Source of the DNA: Chryseobacterium gleum
GTDB lineage: Bacteria > Bacteroidota > Bacteroidia > Flavobacteriales_D > Crocinitomicaceae
Assembly (NCBI GenBank): GCA_945877005.1
Contig: CAMCQL010000002.1
Coordinates: 1 to 36,926 of the forward strand
Direction: 5' to 3'
DNA: 36,926 bases
The notes beneath the pieces were generated by a model. That model ran no database searches. It was not told the DNA's origin and saw only the letters and a list, made by a program, of their open reading frames with translations. Below are positions 1 to 7,676 of the stretch, piece after piece. The position numbers were made by a program, and so were the translations under genes. How positions within the stretch are numbered: position 1 is the stretch's first letter; each line of letters begins with the position of its first letter.

Positions 1-372
1 TATGGAATTGGATGCGGAGTATCAGAAACATTCGAATCTGGGCACTTTATAATTGCGACTGAAGTAGGCAAAGAATATGTTGAAGCAACGCTCAATGAAA
101 TAAAATTTGAAATTGAACGTTTACAACAAGAAGAAGTTGAAAGTGATGAATTGACACTTGTAAAAAATTATTTACTTGGGCAATTACTAAAAAGCGCGGA
201 CGGACCAAATGCAATGACGGATTTATTTATTGGGGCATTCAATCAAGGTAAAGATTTATCTTTTTATCAAGATGTAATAAATAGAATTAATACTATCACT
301 TCAGAAGAATTAAAATTAACAGCAATAAAATATTTAAACTGGGAAAATTTGACAATTGTTACCGCTGGCTAA
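1..372 (+). CDS. M16 family zinc peptidase, C-terminal fragment
   Basis: The reading frame is open from the first base of the window and ends at TAA 370-372, so only the last 123 residues are visible and the start lies upstream. The pattern of a long helix (ATEVGKEYVEATLNEIKFE), then acidic residues, then LVKNYLLGQLLKSADGP, and an ending of the form 'YLNWENLTIVTAG', is typical of the C-terminal, non-catalytic M16 (insulinase/pitrilysin) domain found in bacterial processing peptidases. The HxxEH zinc site belongs to the N-terminal domain and cannot be seen here, so activity cannot be judged. It lies 7 bases ahead of the next gene and is probably co-transcribed with it. Confidence 0.8.
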   Translation, partial: YGIGCGVSETFESGHFIIATEVGKEYVEATLNEIKFEIERLQQEEVESDELTLVKNYLLGQLLKSADGPNAMTDLFIGAFNQGKDLSFYQDVINRINTITSEELKLTAIKYLNWENLTIVTAG

Positions 373-379
373 TTAAACT

Positions 380-2386
380 ATGAAATCATTTATTGTATCT
401 TTCATTGTTTTACTTATAGTTTCACCTTTGTTTTCTCAAGGGAATTCAAAAAGAAACTGTGAAATAAACGCACCTAAAAGTGTATGTACAAATTATGACT
501 TAATCGATAGTTCAGTAACCTTGTCATGGGGAGAAATTAAAAACCCACTTTCAAATTACGCTAAAACTGAATTGCGATCCATAGAGAATGGTTTAATCAA
601 AACTACAAACGATATTACGATTCGCTCTACCTTAGTTACCAAAGAATATTTTTACGATCATTTCTATTTACTGATTTATTCTACTTGTAGCAATTCATTT
701 TATTCAAGCGATACAATACAAACCTTAACATTTTCTTTAACTAATCCATCAGATGGAACCGCCGTACTAAGATGGTCCGAAAAAAAAAGTTTATCAAACT
801 ATATTATAGAAAAATCAAAATCAACCCAACCTTGGGAAGTATTATCGACTGCAACATCCCTCGAATTTATAGATACAATAACAGCTTGTTCACCCACTAA
901 TTTCTCCTATCGAATCAAGCTAAATGAACAAGGATGCACAACACAAACTACAGGACTAACAGGTGTATTCAAAGATTTAATAGCGCCTTTTCCTCCAGAA
1001 TTTTCTGCAATCACCTATGATACAGCAAAAACTGGATTGTTCATCCGATGGAAAAAAAATCAATCTAAAGATATAGCAGGAGTGATCCTTTATAAAATTG
1101 AAAACAATCAAGCAATTACACTATCCGTTATTAATTCTCCAACAAACAACGAAATCAACCTACCCTCAACAGACATCAAAAACCCGTTTTCATATTCAAT
1201 TGCTGCATTTGATTTTTGTCCTTCTAGTGCTCCTCCAGCTCCTCAAACTTCAGCGAAACAAACACAAATTCATCGACCAATGTTTTTGCAGAACACTTAT
1301 AACATTTGTGAAAAACAAATAAAATTATCTTGGACCAATTATGTCGGATGGGAAGAGGTAACTAGCTATAGGATATTCTTTAAAAAAGAATCTGAAAACA
1401 AATGGAAATTAATTGACTCTACCCTAAATCAATTTTACAACTATACAGCAGAACCAGATAAAAGCTATCAATTTATAATAGAGGCAAAAGGAACAAAACA
1501 AGAAAAAGCATTTTCAAATAGTATTTATCAATTTTCGCATTCTCCCCAACAACCAAGTTTCAATTATTTGAATTATGTGAGCATTGAAAATGCAAAAGTT
1601 AAAATCAGTCACAAAATTGAAAGCAATTATGCAACAAATATTCAAGTAGAAAAGAAGAATGAAAAAGGAAAATTCGTTATAATTTCAAAGAGAAAAATAA
1701 ATACTGATGAAATCGTTTTTTATGATTCATTAGCAGACCCAAATTACAATAGCTTCACTTACAGAACACAAGCTTTTGATAGCTGTCTTCAACCTCTGAA
1801 TTATACTGAGGAAATAAATACCATTCAATTAAAGATTGAACCAAATGAAATGGAAGTAAACAACTTATTTACACCAACTAATTATCTAACATGGAATAAT
1901 TACGTTGGAAAATCGAACAATGTTATTTATTATGAAATATATAAAAACGATAATTTAACACCTATAGCGAGGGTATCAAGCAATCAATTATATCATTATG
2001 ATTACATCTACTTTCTTTCTGAAACTCAAAACACAAATTGCTACACCATTAAAGCGATAGAAAACAATAGTGATTCCAAAAGTAATTCGAATACTGTCTG
2101 TATCACCACACCACCAAAATGCTTTATCCCAAATACATTTGTGCCATCTGGTTTTAATAAAGTTTTTAAACCTGAAATAAACTTATACAATATAGAAAGT
2201 TACAGAATGTCAATAATGGACAGATGGGGACAGCTTATATATGACTCGAAAGAATACCATGAAGGATGGAATGGGAAAAATGGAGGATTTGACGCACCTA
2301 TAGGGTCTTATATGTACATCATACAATTCAAAGACAGCAATGAAAAAGAATACACTTATAGAGGATTTATAACTTTACTTAGATGA
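380..2386 (+). CDS. T9SS type B sorting domain protein (gliding-motility-associated C-terminal type)
   Basis: A 668-residue exported protein. Residues 1-19 form a signal peptide (basic start, hydrophobic core, ending LFSQG). The middle is made of repeated beta-rich segments with fibronectin-III-like features (aromatic/charged strands such as 'LSWTNYVGWEEVTSYRI', and paired cysteines). Residues about 581-668 are a type B (CHU_C-like) sorting domain: CFIPNTFVPSGFNKVFKP, then MSIMDRWGQLIYDS, GWNGKNGG, PIGSYMYII and a final YRGFITLLR. Type B cargo is delivered to the surface by T9SS, classically with a PorP/SprF-family partner. No such partner is adjacent here; the nearest is near 27 kb. Its stop overlaps the ATG of the next gene (ATGA). 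Function beyond surface display is unknown; adhesion is a guess. Confidence 0.85.
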   Translation: MKSFIVSFIVLLIVSPLFSQGNSKRNCEINAPKSVCTNYDLIDSSVTLSWGEIKNPLSNYAKTELRSIENGLIKTTNDITIRSTLVTKEYFYDHFYLLIYSTCSNSFYSSDTIQTLTFSLTNPSDGTAVLRWSEKKSLSNYIIEKSKSTQPWEVLSTATSLEFIDTITACSPTNFSYRIKLNEQGCTTQTTGLTGVFKDLIAPFPPEFSAITYDTAKTGLFIRWKKNQSKDIAGVILYKIENNQAITLSVINSPTNNEINLPSTDIKNPFSYSIAAFDFCPSSAPPAPQTSAKQTQIHRPMFLQNTYNICEKQIKLSWTNYVGWEEVTSYRIFFKKESENKWKLIDSTLNQFYNYTAEPDKSYQFIIEAKGTKQEKAFSNSIYQFSHSPQQPSFNYLNYVSIENAKVKISHKIESNYATNIQVEKKNEKGKFVIISKRKINTDEIVFYDSLADPNYNSFTYRTQAFDSCLQPLNYTEEINTIQLKIEPNEMEVNNLFTPTNYLTWNNYVGKSNNVIYYEIYKNDNLTPIARVSSNQLYHYDYIYFLSETQNTNCYTIKAIENNSDSKSNSNTVCITTPPKCFIPNTFVPSGFNKVFKPEINLYNIESYRMSIMDRWGQLIYDSKEYHEGWNGKNGGFDAPIGSYMYIIQFKDSNEKEYTYRGFITLLR

Positions 2387-2679
2387 AACTATCGACAAAA
2401 ACCATAATTAACCTAGCAACAACAGAAGGTATTTCATATTTAGCGTTATTTATAACAATGCCTTTGAAATACATGTATAAAATAAACTCACCAAATAAAA
2501 TTGTCGGTTTATTACACGGTTTATTATTTATAGCATATATTCTTGCAATATTTATCTATGCAAGAAAATCAAAACTACCATTTAAAAAAGAAGCTAAAGC
2601 ATATTTGGCTTCATTAATACCATTCGGAACATTTTTTATCACTTCTAATTATTTAACTGAACATGGATTTAAGAAATAG
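2383..2679 (+). CDS. DUF3817 small integral membrane protein
   Basis: A 98-residue protein with about three hydrophobic segments. The opening pattern 'ATTEGISYLALFITMPLKYMYK', with EG-x-SY-x-x-L followed by MPLKY, then GLLHGLLFIAYILA, is characteristic of the DUF3817 family of small inner-membrane proteins. No biochemical function is established. The start codon overlaps the upstream stop by 4 bases and its own end overlaps the next gene by 17 bases, so it is translationally coupled within the run. Confidence 0.8.
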   Translation: MKLSTKTIINLATTEGISYLALFITMPLKYMYKINSPNKIVGLLHGLLFIAYILAIFIYARKSKLPFKKEAKAYLASLIPFGTFFITSNYLTEHGFKK

Positions 2680-3394
2680 AGTCGAAGTTTGTTTTACACC
2701 CGGTGAATACGAATATTTTAAGAACGAGTTTGAAATTGTTGTAGTAATAGATGTACTTAGAGCTACATCAGCAATCTGCACAGCATTTGAATATGGTATT
2801 AAAAGCATAATTCCAGTTAGAAGTATCGAGGATGCATTGCGTTATAAAGAAAAAGGATATTTAGTTGGTGCTGAAAGAAAAGGCGAAATTGTAAAGGGAT
2901 TTGATTTTGGAAACTCACCTTTTAGCTACATGAATCCAAAGTTTAAAGGACAGGAAATAGTACTAACGACTACAAACGGCACAAAATCATTAGATGTTGC
3001 TAAAGATGCGGAAACAGTCGTAGTAGGTTCGTTTCTAAATCTTAATTATTTAAATGAATGGCTGTTACAAAGCAAAAAAAACATACTTTGTTTATGTTCA
3101 GGATGGCAAGATAAATTTAACTTGGAAGACACCATATGCGCAGGAGCAATTTGTGAATATTTGATTTCATCAGGAGAATATACATCGACAGAAGATTCTT
3201 CAATTGCTGCAAAATATTTATTTAAATCTGCAGAAAAAAACAATTTAGGTTATCTCAAATCAAGTTCACACAGAAGAAGATTAAAAAATTTAAATTTAAA
3301 TGAAGACATAAAATATTGTCTTACTCCCAATCAAACCAATGTAATTCCAATCCTCATTGATGGGAAATTAATTAAAATTGAAACTGTTGAATAA
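2663..3394 (+). CDS. comB: ComB family 2-phosphosulfolactate phosphatase
   Basis: A 243-residue cytoplasmic protein matching the ComB family, Mg-dependent phosphatases that convert 2-phosphosulfolactate to sulfolactate. Visible family landmarks are VVVIDVLRATSAI (D30, R33), GAERKGEIVKGFDFGNSP (E71, R72, G79, D81, N84, S85, P86), LTTTNGTKSL at 101-110, and a later LCSGW. Length is usual for the family. In archaea and sporulating bacilli the product feeds coenzyme M or sulfolactate; this organism is unlikely to make coenzyme M. Bacteroidota are known for sulfonolipids, but whether ComB contributes is unproven. It overlaps both neighbours by 17 bases, so the start at 2663 is internal to the preceding gene. 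The family call is firm; the physiological substrate is inferred. Confidence 0.87.
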   Translation: MDLRNRVEVCFTPGEYEYFKNEFEIVVVIDVLRATSAICTAFEYGIKSIIPVRSIEDALRYKEKGYLVGAERKGEIVKGFDFGNSPFSYMNPKFKGQEIVLTTTNGTKSLDVAKDAETVVVGSFLNLNYLNEWLLQSKKNILCLCSGWQDKFNLEDTICAGAICEYLISSGEYTSTEDSSIAAKYLFKSAEKNNLGYLKSSSHRRRLKNLNLNEDIKYCLTPNQTNVIPILIDGKLIKIETVE

Positions 3395-4301
3395 AAAAAG
3401 ATTCAAAATAATAATCGTATTAATAATTGCCTTTTCTACTCTAAGTTGGGGGTTTTACGGACATAAAAAAATTAACAAACACGCCGTTCTTATTCTACCA
3501 TCACCACTCATTAACATTTATAAAAAAAACATAATTTTCATTACGGAGCATTCTGTTGATGCCGACAAAAAAAGATATTCCATTGAAAACGAAAAATACA
3601 ATCATTATATAGACATCGACTCTTATAACTTGCCAATAGATAGCATCCCCCGAAACTGGCAAAAAGCTAACGAGCTGTTCAATAAAGATAGTATATTAAA
3701 ACATGGTATATTGCCTTGGAATATCCTATTTGTTAAATATTTATTACAAAAAGCATTTGAAGAAAATAATCTTGAAAAAATTTTGCAATTATCTGCAGAC
3801 TTGGGACATTATATAGGAGATTTACATGTTCCATTACATACAACAAAGAATTATAATGGACAACTTTCAAATCAACATGGAATACATTCATTATGGGAAA
3901 GTAGAATGGTTGAACTTTATTCGAATGAATGGAATCTATTTACCGGTCAAGCAACATATATTGAAAAACCAACAGCAATCATATGGGAAAGATTAAAAGA
4001 ATCAAACAAGTTAACCAAACAAGTATTTGAATACGAAACTGAGGCGTCGAATATAACTACAAATAAATTTGCATATGAAACTGTCAATCAACAAGTAAAA
4101 AAAGTCTACTCTCAAGAATTTTGTAAAAACTACAAAAAAATGATTGAAAAAATGATTGAAAACAGATTAAAGTTAGCAATAACTCTTACTGGTTCTATAT
4201 GGTATACATGTTGGGTAGATGCAGGACAACCTGAAATAAAACAAAGAAAAATAAAAAATAAAGAAAAATCTGTAGCTATTGAAGATGAATGTAATCATTA
4301 A
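3378..4301 (+). CDS. Secreted zinc-dependent phospholipase C / S1-P1 nuclease-fold protein
   Basis: A 307-residue protein with an N-terminal hydrophobic export signal (residues about 8-23) ending just before Trp24. In this fold the mature N-terminal Trp is itself a zinc ligand. The other expected ligands are present with the right spacing: H29, D61 (or D63), H76, then H144-x3-D148-x5-H154 in 'SADLGHYIGDLHVPLHTT', and H170-x3-E174. That is the full trinuclear-zinc set of the PLC/P1 nuclease superfamily, so it is probably an active phosphoesterase outside the cytoplasm. Early spacings (W-H by 5, D-H by 15) resemble P1 nuclease, while the final Glu resembles bacterial phospholipase C, so the substrate (nucleic acid or lipid) is open. 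It overlaps comB by 17 bases and is last in the run. Confidence 0.75.
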   Translation: MKLLNKKRFKIIIVLIIAFSTLSWGFYGHKKINKHAVLILPSPLINIYKKNIIFITEHSVDADKKRYSIENEKYNHYIDIDSYNLPIDSIPRNWQKANELFNKDSILKHGILPWNILFVKYLLQKAFEENNLEKILQLSADLGHYIGDLHVPLHTTKNYNGQLSNQHGIHSLWESRMVELYSNEWNLFTGQATYIEKPTAIIWERLKESNKLTKQVFEYETEASNITTNKFAYETVNQQVKKVYSQEFCKNYKKMIEKMIENRLKLAITLTGSIWYTCWVDAGQPEIKQRKIKNKEKSVAIEDECNH

Positions 4302-4370
4302 ACACTTAAAGTAATGAAATTGAGTACTAAAACCTTAAACTTAAAATAACATTAAAAAAATAAAAAACAG

Positions 4371-4399
4371 TTGTTGTTTAAAACAAATAATTATATTTG
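4371..4399 (+). promoter_or_regulatory. Bacteroidetes-type promoter of the OmpA gene
   Basis: TTG at 4371-4373, an 18-base spacer, and TATATTTG at 4392-4399 match the Bacteroidetes TTG-N17-23-TAnnTTTG promoter. The expected transcription start near 4405 leaves a leader of about 22 bases rich in A and T before the ATG at 4428, the usual arrangement for abundant outer membrane proteins. Confidence 0.75.
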
Positions 4400-4427
4400 C
4401 ATAGAAATTTGAAACAAATAAATTAAT

Positions 4428-5744
4428 ATGAAAAAAATTATCCTTTCAGTTAGCTTACTTCTTTTGGGCAATGCATACGCTCAAGATACCAAGTTTAACA
4501 AGTTAGCAATTGATGCTAATATTGGAATTAACAACGTAATGACACCACGTAATACAAATGGATATGGAGAACTCGGTGGCATGGATAGGCTAAAAAATTT
4601 ATCGTTAAATATTAGTGGTAGATATAATTTTAGCAACAAATTTGGAGCTGGACTCTATTTAGGTTACAGTTCTATTCCTAATGTTAAAGATGATAACAGC
4701 TCTACATTCATTACTGTGAGTACACAAGGCGTAATAAATTTAAGTAATTTATTAGGTTTTGAAAGCATATTAAACAATAAATTAAGAGTATTAGCTCATG
4801 CAGGTCCTGGAATAGGTTCATTGACTAATTCTAAAACTAAAGGAAGAGATATGATGCTTTTAGTTACACTTGGTTTAACCCCTCAATTTAAAATTAATGA
4901 CAAATTATCTTTAAATTTAGAATTCCAAGCAATTGCAACATACTTACAAAACAGAAGATGGGACTTTAATTCAAAATCGCCAAGTAGAGATGGTGTGATG
5001 GCTCAAGCAACAATTGGAGTTTCATACTACGCTTTTGGACCTAACAAAGATAAAGTACACGCTGATTGGTATTCTGAAGAATCAGACATTGAAAACAAAT
5101 TAACTGAATTAAAAAATAAAATTGCTGCAGCTGAAGCTAAATTAGTAGATACTGATAAAGATGGTGTTGCTGATTATTTAGACGTAGAACCAAATACTCC
5201 TGAAGGATCAATTGTTAACACTAAAGGTCAAAGAATCGTTGATATGGATGGTGATGGCATTTTAGATACTGAAGATTATTGTCCTACTGTTAAAGGTACA
5301 TTAGAATTTAAAGGTTGTCCAACTGGATTTTCAGCTTCTGTTGAAGTAAAAGAAGAAACTTCTGATGAAGTTAATAATCTACCAGCTGAATTAGCTACAA
5401 AATTCAAAAATTTAACTGGTGATGTATTGTTCACTTTAAATTCTGATAAAGTTAAACCAGCATACCAAAAAACATTAGTTAAACTTGCTAAACAGCTTAA
5501 TGAAAATAAAAACATTAAAGTTACTATCAACGGACATGCTGATAATGTTGGTGAAGAAGGTGTAAACAACACTATCTCTGAAAACAGAGCTGTGAATGTA
5601 AAGAATATTCTTGTTAGTAACGGAGTTGATGCAAGTAGAATTTCTACTAAAGGATTCGGTGACAAAAAACCAAAAGAATCTAACGATACTGAAAAAGGTA
5701 GAAATGCAAATAGAAGATCTGAAATTATCACTACAATAAAATAA
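4428..5744 (+). CDS. OmpA family outer membrane protein with TSP3-like calcium loops
   Basis: A 438-residue outer membrane protein. It has a signal peptide ending NAYAQ (residues 1-18) and an N-terminal region to about 205 with alternating amphipathic strands, consistent with an eight-strand beta barrel. A short helix follows (LKNKIAAAEAKL). Asp-rich thrombospondin-3-like loops follow (DTDKDGVADYLD, DMDGDGILDTEDYCP). The C-terminal OmpA-like peptidoglycan-binding domain covers about 330-438, with 'INGHADNVG', the following N..SENRA motif and GFGDKKP. It is expected to tether the outer membrane to peptidoglycan. It has its own promoter and is followed by a hairpin, so it is probably a highly expressed monocistronic gene. 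Confidence 0.92.
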   Translation: MKKIILSVSLLLLGNAYAQDTKFNKLAIDANIGINNVMTPRNTNGYGELGGMDRLKNLSLNISGRYNFSNKFGAGLYLGYSSIPNVKDDNSSTFITVSTQGVINLSNLLGFESILNNKLRVLAHAGPGIGSLTNSKTKGRDMMLLVTLGLTPQFKINDKLSLNLEFQAIATYLQNRRWDFNSKSPSRDGVMAQATIGVSYYAFGPNKDKVHADWYSEESDIENKLTELKNKIAAAEAKLVDTDKDGVADYLDVEPNTPEGSIVNTKGQRIVDMDGDGILDTEDYCPTVKGTLEFKGCPTGFSASVEVKEETSDEVNNLPAELATKFKNLTGDVLFTLNSDKVKPAYQKTLVKLAKQLNENKNIKVTINGHADNVGEEGVNNTISENRAVNVKNILVSNGVDASRISTKGFGDKKPKESNDTEKGRNANRRSEIITTIK

Positions 5745-5749
5745 TTTAT

Positions 5750-5757
5750 TACTTTTG
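5750..5757 (+). promoter_or_regulatory. Possible -7 element for the downstream dehydratase gene
   Basis: TACTTTTG fits the TAnnTTTG -7 consensus and sits just after the OmpA stop. No TTG is found at the right distance upstream. If used, the transcript would start near 5764, at the base of the following hairpin, and lead to the ATG at 5809. Weak, because such 8-mers are common in this AT-rich DNA. Confidence 0.3.
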
Positions 5758-5762
5758 AATGT

Positions 5763-5793
5763 GAAGGGATGCCAATGGTATCCCTTTCTTTTT
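5763..5793 (+). terminator. Intrinsic terminator after the OmpA gene
   Basis: AAGGGATGCC pairs with GGTATCCCTT (5764-5773 with 5777-5786; one G-T pair at 5771/5779) around an AAT loop, followed by TTTCTTTTT. This is a standard rho-independent terminator 19 bases after the OmpA stop. It ends only 16 bases before the next ATG, so it may also act on transcription of that gene. Confidence 0.85.
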
Positions 5794-5808
5794 GAATAAA
5801 ATTCAGAT

Positions 5809-7674
5809 ATGCTGCCTAAAATAAAAACCCCGAGATGGGTAATTCTTATTTGTGATGCAATGATTTCATCTATTGCATTATTAATCAGCTTTTTTATAAG
5901 ATTTGATTTAAACTTTGGTTTATTAAAACAAGAATTTTGGGATAATTCGTTAAATGCGTATTTTGCGTATATACTAATTAAAATTTCAGTATTGTATGCA
6001 TACAAAATTCACCAGGGTTTAATAAGATACACATCCTATTTGGATGTGGTTAGATTATTTTACGCCTCAGTTACATGTACATTTGTGTTTTTTTTAGCAA
6101 GTGTTATAAGATATAAAGGGATTGATAATCAATACTTATTACCACTCTCTATATTAATCATTGAATTTTTTATAAGTTTCTCAATGCTTATTATTTTTAG
6201 GTTTGGGGTAAAATTAATCTTTATAGAAACCCAACCAAAAAATGGTGAGAAATCAAATGTTTTAATTTATGGTGCAGGTGTATCAGGATTAATAACAAAA
6301 AGAACAATAGATAAAGACCAAAAAAGCAGCCTAGAAGTCAAAGGATACATCGACGATAACGAAAAAATAATCAATACGCGTATTCAAGGAATTAAAATAT
6401 ACAGCAGTAAAAACTTAAGTAATCTAATCGTTAAATACGATATTAAAAAAGTTATAATAGCAATTCAGACGCCTGATTATGAAAACAAAAACAAAATTCT
6501 TGAAACATGTTTGGAATATTCTGTAGAAGTACTTCAGGTACCCAGTTCTAAAAAATGGATTAATGGAGATTTTAGCACATCACAAATTCGAACAATTAAA
6601 ATTGATGATCTATTAGGAAGGAATCCTATATATCTAGAAAAGGAAATTGTAAGGCAAGATGTGAAGAATAAAATTATTTTGGTTACAGGTGCTGCAGGAT
6701 CAATAGGAAGTGGAATTGTAAAACAACTATCAACTTTTCAACCGAAAAAAGTAATTCTATTAGATCAAGCAGAATCAAATTTATATGAACTAGAGCAAGA
6801 ATTAAAATACAATCACAGCGATTTAAATTTTTCAATCGTAGTAGGCGATATCTGTAATAAACAAAGAATGATACGATTATTTGATTACTTTAAGCCAGAT
6901 TACGTATTTCACGCTGCAGCCTACAAACATGTTCCTTTAATGGAAGATAATCCATCAGAAGCAATATACACGAATGTTTATGGCACAAAAAACATAGTAG
7001 AACTTTCAGTGAAGTATGAAGTTAAAAAATTTATATTTGTCTCAACAGATAAAGCTGTAAACCCAACGAATGTAATGGGTGCATCAAAGAGAATTGCTGA
7101 AATACTAATTCAAACCCAAACAAATTCAAACACTAAATTTATTACAACTCGTTTTGGAAATGTTTTAGGATCTAACGGTTCTGTCATTCCACTTTTTAAA
7201 AAACAAATTGAGCAGGGTGGTCCAGTTACAATTACTGATGAAAGAATAACTAGATACTTTATGACAATTCCAGAAGCATGCCAACTAGTTCTTGAGGCAT
7301 GCTCAATGGGTAATGGAAGCGAAATATATGTATTTGATATGGGAGAATCTGTTAAAATCATTGATCTTGCAAAGAAAATGATAAAACTATCTGGTCTTGA
7401 AATAAATAAGGACATCGAAATAAAAATTACAGGATTAAGACCTGGAGAAAAATTATACGAAGAATTACTTGCATCAGATGAGAACACAAAACTAACTCAC
7501 CATCCTAAAATACTAATCGCATCGGTTAGAAAGAACGACTCGAATGTTGATGAAAAAATCAATCAACTTATTCAATTATATTATAATCAAAATAATATAG
7601 AAATTGTAAAATTGATGAAAGAACTAGTTCCTGAATACATTAGTAATAACTCAGAATATTCTAAACTCGATTAA
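5809..7674 (+). CDS. Membrane-bound nucleotide-sugar 4,6-dehydratase (CapD/WbpM/PglF family)
   Basis: A 621-residue polysaccharide biosynthesis protein of the long, membrane-anchored dehydratase class. The N-terminal third has about four transmembrane segments (within residues 10-145). A CoA-binding-like Rossmann domain (VLIYGAGVSGL) follows. The catalytic extended-SDR domain begins near residue 288. The nucleotide-binding motif is TGAAGSIG from T293, with DHAAAYKHVP-type motif 'FHAAAYKHVPLMEDNP' after it. The catalytic region S412-TDKAVNPTN-M423-GAS-K427 has Met where most SDRs have Tyr, as expected for the long WbpM/PglF/CapD class. Later motifs are TRFGNVLGSNGSVIPLF and GLRPGEKLYEELL. The likely reaction is UDP-GlcNAc to the 4-keto-6-deoxy sugar, for capsule, O-antigen or glycan synthesis. 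It lies 2 bases before the MORN-repeat gene. Confidence 0.9.
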   Translation: MLPKIKTPRWVILICDAMISSIALLISFFIRFDLNFGLLKQEFWDNSLNAYFAYILIKISVLYAYKIHQGLIRYTSYLDVVRLFYASVTCTFVFFLASVIRYKGIDNQYLLPLSILIIEFFISFSMLIIFRFGVKLIFIETQPKNGEKSNVLIYGAGVSGLITKRTIDKDQKSSLEVKGYIDDNEKIINTRIQGIKIYSSKNLSNLIVKYDIKKVIIAIQTPDYENKNKILETCLEYSVEVLQVPSSKKWINGDFSTSQIRTIKIDDLLGRNPIYLEKEIVRQDVKNKIILVTGAAGSIGSGIVKQLSTFQPKKVILLDQAESNLYELEQELKYNHSDLNFSIVVGDICNKQRMIRLFDYFKPDYVFHAAAYKHVPLMEDNPSEAIYTNVYGTKNIVELSVKYEVKKFIFVSTDKAVNPTNVMGASKRIAEILIQTQTNSNTKFITTRFGNVLGSNGSVIPLFKKQIEQGGPVTITDERITRYFMTIPEACQLVLEACSMGNGSEIYVFDMGESVKIIDLAKKMIKLSGLEINKDIEIKITGLRPGEKLYEELLASDENTKLTHHPKILIASVRKNDSNVDEKINQLIQLYYNQNNIEIVKLMKELVPEYISNNSEYSKLD

Positions 7675-7676
7675 AA

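Noticed and set aside
4302-4370. Short CATTA/TAATG inverted repeat after the PLC-like gene as a terminator.
   Set aside because: Five A-T-rich pairs with a long loop and no T-run.
5100-5320. Repeated Asp-rich segments in the OmpA gene as a tandem DNA repeat.
   Set aside because: They are protein-level TSP3-like calcium loops; the DNA is not repeated closely enough to call a repeat.
5276-6005. Long minus-strand open frames opposite the OmpA and dehydratase genes.
   Set aside because: They lie antisense to strong, motif-rich coding sequence and their translations show no domain or signal.
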